Of a stretch of DNA of 55,320 nucleotides, positions 37,302-47,854 are shown piece by piece. Origin of the DNA: an uncultured Clostridia bacterium (GTDB taxonomy: Bacteria; Bacillota; Clostridia; Christensenellales; UBA3700); the NCBI GenBank assembly GCA_944380395.1, contig CALWHM010000010.1:1-55320 (forward strand), given 5' to 3'. The position numbers and the translations under genes are program-made. Under the pieces are notes generated by a model. That model saw only the letters and a program-made list of their open reading frames with translations. It ran no database searches and was not told where the DNA came from. How positions within the stretch are numbered: the first letter of the stretch is position 1; each line of letters begins with the position of its first letter.

Positions 37302-38655
37302 ATACTAGTGTGTAGGCGGCGATGAATAGAGCATTCTCCAACCTCTTCCTCATCATCGCGCAGGTTATGGGCGTTACGTTGTCCATTCCTCCGCCGAATT
37401 TGATGTTATTGGCAGCGCAGCCTCCGCTGCAATAGTATTTGGCAAAGCAATTTTCGCATTCTTTTTTGCGCGTGACTATATTTGTGGCAAAGTAGTCCTC
37501 TACGCCTTGAACGCCTTCCCCGCCCCATACGTCGCCCATAAGGTACTCTTCCTGCTCGCAAAATTGGTGGCAGGGATATATCTTGCCTTCGGGAGATACA
37601 GCCACATATTCGCAGCCGCTGCCGCACCCGGTAAGGCGCTTGGTCATACAGGGCGATGTTTCCAAGTCCACAAAGTAATGGAAGAAGGTGAACGGCTTGC
37701 CGGCGTTGTATCTGTCCAAATAATAGCGCGCAAGCTTGTCATACTCTTCAAAAATCACGGGCAGATCGCAATCCCTTATTTCTATGCCGGGAATATCGGT
37801 GACGACAGGCTCCACGGAGACGCTGTCAAAGCCCGCTTCCACCATGGCTTTAACATCGCCTGCAAAGTCCAAGTTGGCTTGAGTAAACGTGCCGCGCACG
37901 TAATAAGACTTTTTGCCGCGCAATTTCGCCATATAAAGCGCATTTTTTCTGATTACGTCGTAAACGTCCTTTCCGTTCGGCGTGGGGCGCATACGGTTGT
38001 GCACGTCCTTTCTGCCGTCCAGAGATAAGACGACGTTATACATATTTTCGTCCAGCCACTTAGCCTTTTCCTCATCCAAAAGCAGGCAGTTGGTCGTCAT
38101 TGTAAATGAGAAGGTCTTGCCCGAATCCTTCTCACGCGAACGGGCGTACTCCACTATCTGTTTGACCGCGTCGTAACATAAAAGCGGTTCTCCGCCGAAA
38201 AAGTCCACCTCCAAATTATGGCGCTTTCCGCTGCGGGATATCAGCCAATCTATGGCGGCTTTGCCCGTTTCCGCACTCATATGAGCGCGCGAAGTGGTGT
38301 GGTAAGTGCCCTCGTCCGCAAAGCAATACTTGCACCTCAAGTTGCAGTCGTAGCACACGTTAAGGCACATTGCTTTTATCTCGCCCGTACGCTTTTTCTC
38401 CGCATAAGTGGTGCAGGGCGTGTTCAAACAGCCTTCCGCCTCCAAGTTTTTCAGCTCGGAAACTATGCCGTCGTATTCTTCTTTGGGAACAGCACAAAGT
38501 TCGCCCTGCTCTTCTTTACTGAGCGGACGAACGTCGTATATCTTGTTTACAATCAGAAAAGCGACCCTGTCAACATTGTGCAGACTGCCGCTTTCCGCAT
38601 CCCAGACAAAGTAATGCTCTTTGCCGGAATAAGAAAATTTGAATGTGTGGACCAT
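37273..38655 (-). CDS. scfB: SCIFF peptide maturase (radical SAM, SPASM)
   Basis: Enzyme expected to install a thioether crosslink in the SCIFF peptide. The 460 residues contain an N-terminal peptide-recognition region, the radical-SAM motif CNLRCKYC (about 109-116) with FFGGEPLL, and a SPASM region with two auxiliary clusters (CGSGCEY, then CENCFAKYYCSGGC). It begins at an ATG sharing a base with the scfA stop (TAATG), so translation is coupled. The C-terminal eight or so residues are encoded inside a family-1 repeat, suggesting the original tail was replaced or extended. Confidence 0.96.
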   Translation of the reverse strand: MVHTFKFSYSGKEHYFVWDAESGSLHNVDRVAFLIVNKIYDVRPLSKEEQGELCAVPKEEYDGIVSELKNLEAEGCLNTPCTTYAEKKRTGEIKAMCLNVCYDCNLRCKYCFADEGTYHTTSRAHMSAETGKAAIDWLISRSGKRHNLEVDFFGGEPLLCYDAVKQIVEYARSREKDSGKTFSFTMTTNCLLLDEEKAKWLDENMYNVVLSLDGRKDVHNRMRPTPNGKDVYDVIRKNALYMAKLRGKKSYYVRGTFTQANLDFAGDVKAMVEAGFDSVSVEPVVTDIPGIEIRDCDLPVIFEEYDKLARYYLDRYNAGKPFTFFHYFVDLETSPCMTKRLTGCGSGCEYVAVSPEGKIYPCHQFCEQEEYLMGDVWGGEGVQGVEDYFATNIVTRKKECENCFAKYYCSGGCAANNIKFGGGMDNVTPITCAMMRKRLENALFIAAYTLVSPPIENAVR

Positions 38656-38825
38656 TAGATAAGAGGCTTGCGGATAACGTTCACCTTTTCACCGTTGTTC
38701 TTGCAGCTCTGATTGCCCACAGTGCAGCTGGTCTTGCAAGCGGATTGGCAGCTGGATTGGCACTCGCCGCAGCCTATCTTGCCCTCCTTGCGGATAGTCT
38801 TTTTAACAATGGAATTGATATGCAT
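38655..38825 (-). CDS. scfA: SCIFF precursor peptide (six cysteines in forty-five)
   Basis: Ribosomally made, post-translationally modified peptide of 56 residues, near-universal in Clostridia and of unknown role. The core CGECQSSCQSACKTSC matches the SCIFF signature with six Cys, followed by TVGNQSCKNN. A longer open frame extends upstream, but ATG 38825 has GGAGG 8 nt before it and gives the family's MHIN-type start. The sequence continues about a dozen residues past the last Cys (GEKVNVIRKPLI), longer than I expect for the family. It has its own promoter and overlaps scfB by one base. Confidence 0.96.
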   Translation of the reverse strand: MHINSIVKKTIRKEGKIGCGECQSSCQSACKTSCTVGNQSCKNNGEKVNVIRKPLI

Positions 38826-38854
38826 AACTTGCACCTCCGTTCTTAATTTATTAT

Positions 38855-38883
38855 ATTGTAATATATATCGCGTAAAAATGCAA
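38855..38883 (-). promoter_or_regulatory. Promoter of scfA-scfB
   Basis: TTGCAT (38878-38883), 17 bp, TACAAT (38855-38860), about 30 bp before the scfA ATG. Confidence 0.65.
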
Positions 38884-38914
38884 GTGATTTTTTCCATTGC
38901 CCTGCCGTATATGT

Positions 38915-39295
38915 CTACGACTTTTTAACCACCGCGCATATGCCGCCGCTTATCATTCCCGCAAAAATGCACGCAAGCGCGTCATATAAGCTCATACCGG
39001 ATAAAGCAAATCCGCCCGCCAAAAGCGCGGACAAAAGATAAGTGATCAGCGCGAATACGCCGCCGGCTATAAGCCCTTTTGCGATAAAATATCTGCCCGC
39101 CCTTATGCCTATAAGCATACCGATAAGCACCGCCGCCACACGGATAAAGATGGTCACGCCCGTTATAACGCCGTCCGAAAGATCGGCGAATTTTGCTATC
39201 AGCGCTAAAATTATAACGCCCATAACCGATATGAGCACGGATATAAGGATACTCCTTAAAAGATCGAACACATCGCTTTTGTTTATTTTAGTCAT
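38915..39295 (-). CDS. TIGR04086-type small membrane protein
   Basis: The 126 residues form four hydrophobic helices (about 14-36, 42-63, 70-93, 98-122) and end in a basic tail. The family (also DUF3792) lies beside scfA and yajC in many Clostridia, as here; its function is unknown. ATG follows AAGGAGG. A gap of 89 bp with the scfA promoter separates it from scfA. Confidence 0.85.
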   Translation of the reverse strand: MTKINKSDVFDLLRSILISVLISVMGVIILALIAKFADLSDGVITGVTIFIRVAAVLIGMLIGIRAGRYFIAKGLIAGGVFALITYLLSALLAGGFALSGMSLYDALACIFAGMISGGICAVVKKS

Positions 39296-39362
39296 AGCCT
39301 GTCCTCCTTAATATAAGAATATGAAGGAAAAAGACGGATAATAACCGCTGCGCTTCGCTTCA

Positions 39363-39434
39363 CCGCCGAATGAAAATGCCGCAGGATAAAACTTATCATA
39401 TGGCGAAATATCCTTTCCTGCGGCATTTTGCGCC
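39363..39434. repeat. Family-1 structured hairpin, copy b
   Basis: Bulge CGAATG, inner arms AAAATGCCGCAGGA/TCCTGCGGCATTTT (39373-39386 with 39416-39429). The outer arms pair poorly. It lies 68 bp upstream of the TIGR04086 gene. Confidence 0.82.
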
Positions 39435-40327
39435 TACGAAATGCCATAACAAAGCAATATCCGCCCGCCCTATGAAGCGTCTTTCCGCCGCTTTTGACCA
39501 AGTGCTCCTAGGCAATACGGCGTATTGCCGTCGTCCCCCTCGTCCAAAACCGAACGAAAATCCATCTCCCTATGTCGTACGCCTATCACTTTGCTATGGC
39601 ATAGGGAAAACCCAACACGCTCCGCTGTGGTTTTCCCCTCGTTTTGCGGCAAGTAGTAAAATATTGAGCATTGGTGTCTGCCGCAAAACTTCACCCCTTT
39701 CCGTCCTAACGGAAAAATCCGCACAGCGAATTTTAGAGGTTACGCTTGGCAAAATGCGATTTTGCCGCGCTTTATTTTATTATTCCAAAACATTTGCAAA
39801 GAGTTTTGCTTTGGCGTTAAGTCATAGTTACTTCAAAGAGTAATCAGCCCGCGGTGGCTCACCGCCGCTTGGCAAAATGCGATTTTGCCGCGCTTTATTT
39901 CATTATTACCAAACATTTGCAAAGAGTTTTGCTTTGGCGTTAAGTCATAGGTGCTTCAATGCGGTTAATGGGTGGAGCGTCACGCGCTCCCGGTGGCTCA
40001 CCGCCGCTCGCAAAAGCGCGGTTTTGCTTCGCTTGTATTTATATTTATGGATAGGTGGTCGGTTCTCCATTCTTTTCGCGCCTAAGTCTTTTAAGACTTA
40101 ACACTTACTCGGCGTGAAAAGAAGGGAAAACCGAGCCTCAAGCAAGCAGAGTTTGCGAATGGCAGGGTTTTCCCTTAAAGCGTAGGCGCAAAGTGTCGTG
40201 CGAAATTGTTTTTCGCTTTGAGTATAGCTTTATCGCACGGCACTTTCATTCGGCGCCTAAGCGAAGCGCACGAAGTATCACGCGCCTTATATGCGGTGCT
40301 CCACCTTGTTTAACGTTGCAACTAACA
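39435..40327. repeat. Mosaic repeat B between TIGR04086 and yajC
   Basis: Holds the module 39605-39776 (copy of 36623-36792), two near-identical segments of about 110 bp (about 39745-39850 and 39872-39970: CTTGGCAAAATGCGATTTTG... then TTTGCAAAGAGTTTTG), a segment shared with 47870-47990 in the other orientation, and a partial family-2 copy (about 40268-40345). Hairpin c lies within. No gene is supported in 39296-40473. Confidence 0.75.
40184..40258. repeat. Family-1 structured hairpin, copy c
   Basis: Outer arms AGGCGC/GCGCCT, bulge CATTCG, inner arms that close with GTGCGA/TCGCAC, with one G-T pair. Opposite orientation to copy b. Confidence 0.85.
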
Positions 40328-40449
40328 GCACTGCGTAGAAGCGCCCTAATACAAGGAAAGGCACCTTTTTATCGCAGGGAGCATACTATGCGTATGTGAC
40401 CAAGAAAAAAGGTGCCTTGACACAGTAGGAGGGTGCTTATACACAGTGC
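40328..40449. repeat. Family-2 structured repeat, copy B
   Basis: Outer arms GCACTGCGTA/TACACAGTGC (one G-T type pair), middle arms GGCACCTTTTT/AAAAAGGTGCC (40360-40370 with 40406-40417) and inner arms CATAC/GTATG. The same nested plan occurs at 42457-42577 and 11201-11325 with different bases. Confidence 0.8.
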
Positions 40450-40473
40450 CCTCGTGGGCGGAAAAAGCGTGAG

Positions 40474-40503
40474 AAAAAATAACGAGAGGCTTGCCGCCTC
40501 TCG
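40474..40503 (-). terminator. Terminator after yajC, nested in a repeat module
   Basis: An 8-bp stem CGAGAGGC/GCCTCTCG (40483-40490 with 40496-40503) with a T run on the minus strand. It is enclosed by 12-bp arms GGCGGAAAAAGC/GCTTTTTCCGCC (40457-40468 and 40519-40530) that are also present around the 11349-11384 terminator. Confidence 0.85.
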
Positions 40504-40539
40504 GATATTTTTGAATTAGCTTTTTCCGCCTAAACTATA

Positions 40540-41100
40540 TTACAGGTCGGGGTTTTCGTCCTGCTTATTATTCTCCCCTTCCGCTGCCGATTCGTCCACG
40601 CTTGCGGTTTTTTCGTCAAGGTCGAACACGATGTCCTTGTTCATCTTGGCGCGCTCTGCCGCTGCGTCGTCTGCGGGAAGAGAATCCAGATCCACGGCTT
40701 CTTCCTGCTTATACTTCTTGCCGCGCTTTTTCTTCTTGTCCGCCTTTTCTTCTGCCTTGGCTTCGACTTTTTCGTCCTGAACAAGGTCGTCCGCCGCGCT
40801 TACGGTTTCGGGAGCCGGGGTTGCGGGATTGAGAACGGTATATACCGCTGCCCTGTCTATGGTAGCGAGAATGCTGCCGTCGCCGTTTGCGGAGAGGTCG
40901 ATGATAAACTCGTTACGGTCGTTGTTTATCGCCTTAATCTCGCCGATAAAGCCGCCGATCGTCTTTATCCTGCTGCCGACGCGGATGCTGTTCATCATCT
41001 CCTGCGCCTTCTTCTGCCTCTTTCTGTTAGGTATTACGGACATCAAGATCATGAATACGAGCAAGACGCCCAATATTACCCATATATACCAATCACCCAT
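40540..41100 (-). CDS. yajC: Preprotein translocase subunit YajC
   Basis: Accessory membrane subunit of SecDF. The 186 residues begin with one helix (about 5-22) and the YajC domain (RRKRQKKAQEMMNSIRVGSRIKTIGGFIGEI, quoted in parts: PNRKRQKKAQEMM, GSRIKTIGGFIGEI). A charged Lys/Glu/Asp-rich tail from about 105 is longer than usual (typical YajC is about 90-120 residues). ATG follows AAGGAG. A TATAAT box is at 41122-41127, but its -35 region is poor. Confidence 0.93.
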   Translation of the reverse strand: MGDWYIWVILGVLLVFMILMSVIPNRKRQKKAQEMMNSIRVGSRIKTIGGFIGEIKAINNDRNEFIIDLSANGDGSILATIDRAAVYTVLNPATPAPETVSAADDLVQDEKVEAKAEEKADKKKKRGKKYKQEEAVDLDSLPADDAAAERAKMNKDIVFDLDEKTASVDESAAEGENNKQDENPDL

Positions 41101-41274
41101 TTTTTCACTCCTTTATGGTCGATTATAATACGCAATTCAAATATTGCACTACATATAATAAATGATTTTTACCGCAAATGCAACAAAATAACCGCATTTG
41201 TCAAGTAAAATAAATATATATTGAAGAAGCCGCCTGCGTAAAGCACTTCTTTCTTACGGCGAAGAGCCGCTTTT

Positions 41275-42577
<1,303 letters not shown>

Positions 42578-42866
42578 GTTTTGTTGCGGCTTTTAACAAG
42601 GTGGAAAATTTACAATAAAGCGCGGCGAAATCGCAATTTTGCCAAACGGGAGCGCGTGACGCTTCACCCATGATAATATAAGCGAAGCAAAACCGCGCTT
42701 TTGCGAGCGTAACCTATAAAACTTGCCGTGCAAGTTTTCCCGTAAGGGCGGAAAGGGTGAATTTTCGCGCAAATGAATAGCTTGCTCAAATATAACCTCT
42801 GCGCGAAAAGAAGGGAAAACCGAGCCTCAAGCGCGAGCGAATGGCTGGGTTTTCACTTAAAAACGT
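42578..42866. repeat. Mosaic repeat C between tgt and queA
   Basis: The segment 42665-42860 resembles 37010-37220 (AAGCGAAGCAAAACCGCGC..., CCTATAAAACTTGCCGTGC..., AGAAGGGAAAACCGAGCC...). No gene is supported in 42445-42928. Confidence 0.72.
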
Positions 42867-42941
42867 AAGCGCAAAATGCCGCGCGCAGATTTTGTACGCT
42901 TATTGAGTTGCTTTATCGCGCGGCATTTTCATTCGGCGCTT
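42867..42941. repeat. Family-1 structured hairpin, copy d, overlapping the queA stop
   Basis: Outer arms AAGCGC/GCGCTT, bulge CATTCG, inner arms AAAATGCCGCGCG/CGCGCGGCATTTT. In the queA direction it supplies the final codons (S-A-E) and the TGA at 42929-42931, and could act as a 3'-end hairpin. Confidence 0.85.
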
Positions 42942-43993
42942 AATAGTAGACACGCATCGCCGAAGGAGAAGAACCGATACCTCAAACTTACAGCTTCATT
43001 ATACAATTTCAAGGTGTTTTCCCTGCCGATAAAAGCGGAAACGAGCATTATTAGGGTGGACTTGGGCAGGTGGAAGTTGGTTATGAGGGCGTCCACGCAC
43101 TTGAAGGTGTAGCCGGGGTAGATGAATATCTCCGTATTGCCGGAACAGGCGGTAAGGGTGCCGTCCGGAGCGGCGGCGCTTTCAAGGGTGCGCACGGAAG
43201 TGGTGCCCACGCATACCACCCTGCCGCCGCTCTTGCGCGCGCTGTTGATGAGGTCGGCGCTTTGCTTGCTTATCTCGTAATATTCGCTGTGCATTTTGTG
43301 CGCGGTGGCGTCGTCTTCCTTGACGGGGCGGAAGGTGCCCAAGCCCACGTGCAGAAGCACGGGGGCGACGGCTACGCCCATATCCTTGACTTTTTGCAGA
43401 AGTTCGGGAGTGAAGTGCAGTCCCGCGGTGGGAGCGGCTGCGGAGCCGTTTGTGTGCGCGTAGACGGTGTTATAGCGGCTCTTATCTTGCAATTTTTCAG
43501 TGATATAGGGCGGAAGAGGCATATTGCCGACTTCTTCAAGCACCTCTTCAAACACGCCGTCCGCGGTGAAGGAAAGCACCCTTACGCCCTCATCCTTTAT
43601 GCCGGTGACGACGGCGGAAAGGCGGGGCGAAAAATATATTTTCGCACCTATACGCAGCTTTTTGCCGGGGCGCACTATGCATTCCCAATCGGTGAGGGAA
43701 AGGCGCTTCAAAAGCAGTGCCTCGCAATTTTTTTCGTGCGCTTCGGCTTGTTCAAGCGGCACGGACGAAGTTATTCTCACGCCCAAAAGGCGGGCGGGGA
43801 TCACGCGCGTTTCGTTGATGACCAGCACGTCGCCCGCGCGCAGATAACTTGTTATGTCGGAAAAATGTTTGTGTTCTATCTCGCCCGTGTCCTTATGAAA
43901 GACTGCAAGACGTGAAGAATCGCGCCGCTCCAAGGGGTGCTGCGCGATGAGTTCTTTGGGTAAATAATAATCGAAATCGGAAGTTTTCAGCAT
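42929..43993 (-). CDS. queA: S-adenosylmethionine:tRNA ribosyltransferase-isomerase
   Basis: Builds epoxyqueuosine on tRNA from preQ1. The 354 residues fit the family: YYLPKELIAQHPLERRDSSRL (in parts: LPKELIAQHPLERRDSSR), VINETRVIPARLLG, AAPTAGLHFTPELL, VGLGTFRPV, NFHLPKSTLIMLV. The ATG follows the ruvB stop with GGGGAG inside ruvB. The last few codons lie in a family-1 repeat. Order ruvA-ruvB-queA-tgt is the classic clostridial one. Confidence 0.97.
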   Translation of the reverse strand: MLKTSDFDYYLPKELIAQHPLERRDSSRLAVFHKDTGEIEHKHFSDITSYLRAGDVLVINETRVIPARLLGVRITSSVPLEQAEAHEKNCEALLLKRLSLTDWECIVRPGKKLRIGAKIYFSPRLSAVVTGIKDEGVRVLSFTADGVFEEVLEEVGNMPLPPYITEKLQDKSRYNTVYAHTNGSAAAPTAGLHFTPELLQKVKDMGVAVAPVLLHVGLGTFRPVKEDDATAHKMHSEYYEISKQSADLINSARKSGGRVVCVGTTSVRTLESAAAPDGTLTACSGNTEIFIYPGYTFKCVDALITNFHLPKSTLIMLVSAFIGRENTLKLYNEAVSLRYRFFSFGDACLLLSAE

Positions 43994-45064
43994 TTACTCC
44001 CCTTCTCCTTCGTCAAACATACTTATCTGTCCGCCCTTTGACGCGTTTGCGCCGCGGTATTTTCTGCCCACGTGCTTATATGCGTCGGGAAGGCATATCC
44101 TGCCGCGGGGCGTGCGGGCGATGAAGGTTATCTGCATAAGATAGGGCTCGTATACGTCCTCTATGGTGCCCGAATCTTCGCCGACAGCCGCCGCCAAGGT
44201 GTCCAGACCCACGGGTCCGCCGCCGAATTTGTCTATCATTGTGGTCAAAATGAGCCTGTCTATATTGTCAAGCCCCATCTCGTCTATCTCCATACCGCGA
44301 AGCGCTTGGTCGGACGCGTCCCTGTCCACAACGCCGCTGCCGCGCACCTGCGCCCAATCGCGCACGCGCTTCAAAATGCGGTTGGCTATCCTGGGAGTGC
44401 CGCGCGAACGCGAAGCTATCTCATTTGCGCCGCCTTCCGTTATTTCCACGCCCAGAATGCCCGCCGAACGTTTGACTATCACGGCAAGCTCTTGCGGTGA
44501 ATACAGTTCCAAACGGCAATTTACGCCGAATCTGTCCCTTAAAGGAGAGGTTAGCATGCCCGCTTTTGTGGTGGCGCCTATCAATGTGAAGCGGTTGAGC
44601 GGCAGGCGTATGCTCTTTGCGGAAGGTCCCTTGCCCACCATAAAATCAAGCGCGAAATCTTCCATTGCGGGATAAAGTATCTCCTCCACCGCCCTGTTCA
44701 AACGGTGTATCTCGTCTATAAAAAGCACGTCGCCCTGCTCCAAATTCGTCAAGATGGCGGCAAGATCCGCCGCTTTTTCTATGGCGGGTCCCGACGTTAT
44801 GCGTATTTGCGAATTCATCTCCGCCGCGATTATATGCGCAAGCGTGGTCTTGCCCAAGCCGGGAGGTCCGTACAGCAGCACGTGATCCAGCGCTTCTCCG
44901 CGCGCCTTTGCCGCCTGAATGTATACTTCCAGATTGCTTTTTATCTTCTCCTGCCCCACGTAATCGGACATAGTCTTGGGGCGCAGCGATATGTCGTTGT
45001 CCCCTTCGCGGTCTATATTGTATGAGGATAAAAACCTCTCTTCGTCTTCAGGCATGAGATCCAT
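43994..45064 (-). CDS. ruvB: Holliday junction branch migration helicase RuvB
   Basis: AAA+ motor that drives branch migration with RuvA. The 356 residues have Walker [13 protein letters not shown] (about 65-76), Walker [11 protein letters not shown], sensor and arginine-finger regions ([18 protein letters not shown]) and a C-terminal winged-helix. The start shares a base with the ruvA stop (TAATG); queA follows directly. Confidence 0.98.
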   Translation of the reverse strand: MDLMPEDEERFLSSYNIDREGDNDISLRPKTMSDYVGQEKIKSNLEVYIQAAKARGEALDHVLLYGPPGLGKTTLAHIIAAEMNSQIRITSGPAIEKAADLAAILTNLEQGDVLFIDEIHRLNRAVEEILYPAMEDFALDFMVGKGPSAKSIRLPLNRFTLIGATTKAGMLTSPLRDRFGVNCRLELYSPQELAVIVKRSAGILGVEITEGGANEIASRSRGTPRIANRILKRVRDWAQVRGSGVVDRDASDQALRGMEIDEMGLDNIDRLILTTMIDKFGGGPVGLDTLAAAVGEDSGTIEDVYEPYLMQITFIARTPRGRICLPDAYKHVGRKYRGANASKGGQISMFDEGEGE

Positions 45065-45660
45065 TACTTATCCACACTCCTTAAAGCAAGCGTTATCACT
45101 TCTTCCAGCTTTCTTGCCTTGCCCGCCGCAAGCACCTTGTTCACCGCAGCCGCCGCTTCCGCCCTGGACAATCCCAAAGAAGCCAGCACCGCCGCCGCTT
45201 CCTGTCCCACGGGATCGCCCGCCGTAACGCCCAGCACTTCTCCGCTTTCCACGGCGTCGCTCTCCACGCGCTCGCGCAGTTCCACGATGACGCGCTCCGC
45301 CGTCTTTTTGCCTATGCCCTTAATGCGCGCAAGCGCCTTCGCGTCCGAATTTACTATGGAAAGCGCAAGCGTGCGCACGTCCATTCCCGAAAGTATCTGC
45401 AACGCAACTTTGGGACCTATGCCGCTCACCGTGATGAGCTTTAAGAACATGGCGCGCTCTTCTTCGGAAATAAAGCCGTAAAGCCGCATAGCGTCATCGG
45501 ATACGCCCAAATGAGTGAACAGCTTTATCTGCTTGCCTATGGATCCGACTTTGGACAGCGTGAAAGAAGATACGTTGAGTTCGTACCCTATCCCGTTGTT
45601 ATCCAAGATAACCTTGCCTTCTTCCAAGCCCGCAAGCGTGCCGATGATATAAGAATACAT
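45064..45660 (-). CDS. ruvA: Holliday junction DNA-binding protein RuvA
   Basis: Tetrameric junction binder that recruits RuvB. The 198 residues show the N-terminal OB domain ([12 protein letters not shown]), two HhH motifs ([31 protein letters not shown]) and a C-terminal RuvB-binding domain after an acidic linker. There is no Shine-Dalgarno sequence; the promoter ends about 8 nt before the ATG. Unusually, ruvC is 3.3 kb away, separated by two LRR genes and repeats. Confidence 0.97.
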   Translation of the reverse strand: MYSYIIGTLAGLEEGKVILDNNGIGYELNVSSFTLSKVGSIGKQIKLFTHLGVSDDAMRLYGFISEEERAMFLKLITVSGIGPKVALQILSGMDVRTLALSIVNSDAKALARIKGIGKKTAERVIVELRERVESDAVESGEVLGVTAGDPVGQEAAAVLASLGLSRAEAAAAVNKVLAAGKARKLEEVITLALRSVDK

Positions 45661-45668
45661 ATATATTT

Positions 45669-45697
45669 ATGATAATATACACCGGCAAATAAGTCAA
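45669..45697 (-). promoter_or_regulatory. Leaderless-type promoter of ruvA-ruvB-queA
   Basis: TTGACT (45692-45697), 17 bp, TATCAT (45669-45674). The transcript start is expected 0-2 nt before the ATG at 45660. Confidence 0.65.
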
Positions 45698-45751
45698 GTG
45701 ATATGAAAATGCGTGCGAATGTTTTCCCCGCAGCGCATTTCCGAAAACACG

Positions 45752-47200
45752 TCAAATGCTTTTGGAGTTGCCGTAATATGCGCCCGTGTATATCACTTGC
45801 GCGTTTAAGGGTTTCCAACTCCAGACCTTTTTAACCGCTTCCCACTGTTCTTCCGTGCCAGTGTATTCAATGGTTTTAAGGGAGGAGCAGCCGGAATAAG
45901 CCTTGTCCCCTATACTTGTTACACTGTCTGGTATAGTTATGCTTGTAAGCGAACTGCAGCCGGCAAATGCGCTGCTGCCTATGCTTGTTACGCTGTCGGG
46001 TATTGTTATACTTGTAAGCGAACTGCAACCATCGAATGCGTAATCACCTATGCTTGTTACACCTTCGGGTATCTCAATGTTTGTAAGCGCATCGCAATTA
46101 TGAAATACACTCTTACCTATGCTTGTTACTCTTTTCGGTATGGTTATGCTTGTAAGCGAACTGCATTTATAGAATGCGTAATCGCCTATGCTTGTTACGC
46201 TGTCGGGTATCACAATGCTTGTAAGCGAATCGCACCAAGAGAATGCTCTATCGCCTATGCTTGTTACACTGCCGTCAACGGGAATAACGCTGTTTTTACA
46301 ACCGGCTATAAGCCTTTTGCTTTTTGTTTCTATTATACAATTTCCCGCACTGTGATATATAGGATTACCTTGTTCTACGGTAATACTTTCAAGCTTACTG
46401 CAAACTACAAAAACGCCCTCACCTATGCTTGTTACTCTTTTCGATATGGTTATGCTCGTAAGCGAACTGCAATTACAAAATGCGAAATCGCCTATGCTTG
46501 TTACGCTGTCGGGTATTGTTATACTTGTAAGCGAACTGCAACCATCGAATGCGTGATCGCCTATGCTTGTTACGCTGAAGGGTATAGATATGCTTTCAAG
46601 CGAACTACAATTAGAGAATGCGCCATGGCCTATGCTTGTTACTCTTTTCGGTATGGTTATGCTTGTAAGCGAACTGCAAAGGGAAAATGCATCTTTGCCT
46701 ATGCTCGTTACACTGCCGTCGTCGGGAATAACGCTGTTTTTACAACCGGCTATAAGCGTTTTGCTTTTTGTTTCTATTATGCAATTTCCCTCGCTGTGAT
46801 ATATGTGATATATAGGATTACCTTGTTCTACGGCAATGCTTTCAAGTTTACTGCAACCTTCAAAAACGCCCTCACCTATGCTTGTTACGCTGTCGGGTAT
46901 CACAATGCTTTTAAGCGACTTACACTCCCAGAATGCGCTATCGCCTATGCTTGTTACACTATCGGGTATTACAATGCTTTTAAGCGAACTGCAATAACAG
47001 AATGCATTATCGCCTATGCTTGTTACGCTGTCGGGTATCACAATACTTTTCGATCTGCAAAAACCGAATGCCCATCTACCTATGCTTGTTACGCCGGCAG
47101 GAATGATTACTTTCCTTTTTTTACCCTTATATTTTATCAGTACGCCGTCTTCTATCTTAAAGCCGCGGATTCTTTCCGCTATTTTTCTAAAAATTCCCAT
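45752..47200 (-). CDS. BspA-like leucine-rich repeat protein
   Basis: The 482 residues are almost entirely LRR_5 (Treponema pallidum/BspA) repeats of 23 residues, with the consensus SLTSITIPDSVTSIGDYAF. Two irregular insertions (EQGNPIYHSAGNCIIETKS) interrupt them, which is common in this family. There is no signal peptide; the N-terminus is MGIFRKIAERIRGFKIEDG. It ends YTGAYYGNSKSI, identical to the end of the neighbouring paralogue. GGAAGG lies about 11 nt before ATG. BspA-type proteins often bind host or surface proteins, but without an export signal the role here is unknown. The 69-bp DNA repeats make copy number labile. Confidence 0.9.
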   Translation of the reverse strand: MGIFRKIAERIRGFKIEDGVLIKYKGKKRKVIIPAGVTSIGRWAFGFCRSKSIVIPDSVTSIGDNAFCYCSSLKSIVIPDSVTSIGDSAFWECKSLKSIVIPDSVTSIGEGVFEGCSKLESIAVEQGNPIYHIYHSEGNCIIETKSKTLIAGCKNSVIPDDGSVTSIGKDAFSLCSSLTSITIPKRVTSIGHGAFSNCSSLESISIPFSVTSIGDHAFDGCSSLTSITIPDSVTSIGDFAFCNCSSLTSITISKRVTSIGEGVFVVCSKLESITVEQGNPIYHSAGNCIIETKSKRLIAGCKNSVIPVDGSVTSIGDRAFSWCDSLTSIVIPDSVTSIGDYAFYKCSSLTSITIPKRVTSIGKSVFHNCDALTNIEIPEGVTSIGDYAFDGCSSLTSITIPDSVTSIGSSAFAGCSSLTSITIPDSVTSIGDKAYSGCSSLKTIEYTGTEEQWEAVKKVWSWKPLNAQVIYTGAYYGNSKSI

Positions 47201-47266
47201 AATTATACTTGCCTTCCGTCAAATTTTATTATTTGCTGCTGACCTTTGCCAAATAAGCCGCTGCGG

Positions 47267-47794
47267 TCAAATGCTTTTGGAGTTGCCGTAATATGCGCCC
47301 GTGCATATCACCTGCGTGTTTTCGGGTTTCCAATCTTCCCCCTTATCTACCTTTTCCCACTGTTCTTCAGTGCCGATGTATTTAATGGTTTTTAAGGAGG
47401 AGCAGGCACAAAAAGCATAACAGCCTATGCTTGCAACGCTTCTAGAGATAGTTACACTTTCTAATGAGTAGCACCCTGAAAACGCTTGCATTCCTATGCT
47501 TGTTATATTGCTTGGGATAGTCATCTCTTTTAGTGAAGAACACCTTAAAAACACAGCCTTACCTATATGCATTAAACCCCTTGGTATATTTATGCTTTTA
47601 AGTGATTCGCATAAGTAAAAAGCACTATCGCCTATGTGTGTTACACTATCCGGTATAGTTATGCTTGTAAGCGATTCGCACCAAAAAAACGCTTTCTCAC
47701 CTATTCTTGTTACGCCGTTTGGAATAACAAAATGAGTATCGTCACCGCTGTACTTTTTCAGTTCGCCGTTTTCAATTATCAAAACTTTTTCCAT
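47267..47794 (-). CDS. Short BspA-like leucine-rich repeat protein
   Basis: A 175-residue paralogue of the protein at 45752-47200, with five or so LRR_5 repeats (SLTSITIPDSVTHIGDSAF) after a short N-terminal beta segment (MEKVLIIENGELKKYSGDD). The last 12 residues match the larger paralogue, and the DNA of the final 50 bp is nearly identical, pointing to duplication or gene conversion. It has its own promoter and an AAGGA site; the larger gene follows 66 bp later, probably in one operon. Confidence 0.87.
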   Translation of the reverse strand: MEKVLIIENGELKKYSGDDTHFVIPNGVTRIGEKAFFWCESLTSITIPDSVTHIGDSAFYLCESLKSINIPRGLMHIGKAVFLRCSSLKEMTIPSNITSIGMQAFSGCYSLESVTISRSVASIGCYAFCACSSLKTIKYIGTEEQWEKVDKGEDWKPENTQVICTGAYYGNSKSI

Positions 47795-47825
47795 AATTTT
47801 CCTTACCTATTTTAATGACATATTA

Positions 47826-47854
47826 ATTATAACACTTTCTTTTGTATAAGTCAA
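47826..47854 (-). promoter_or_regulatory. Promoter of the LRR gene pair
   Basis: TTGACT (47849-47854), 17 bp, TATAAT (47826-47831) on the minus strand, about 30 bp before the shorter gene. Confidence 0.8.

Noticed and set aside
41215-41274. Terminator after tgt
   Set aside because: A short GC hairpin with six T reads on the plus strand only; the minus-strand pairing after tgt is irregular and without a T run.
46100-47242. 380-residue Tyr/Ala/Cys-rich plus-strand frame
   Set aside because: Reverse-strand reading of the 69-bp LRR repeats, which gives a periodic but meaningless protein.
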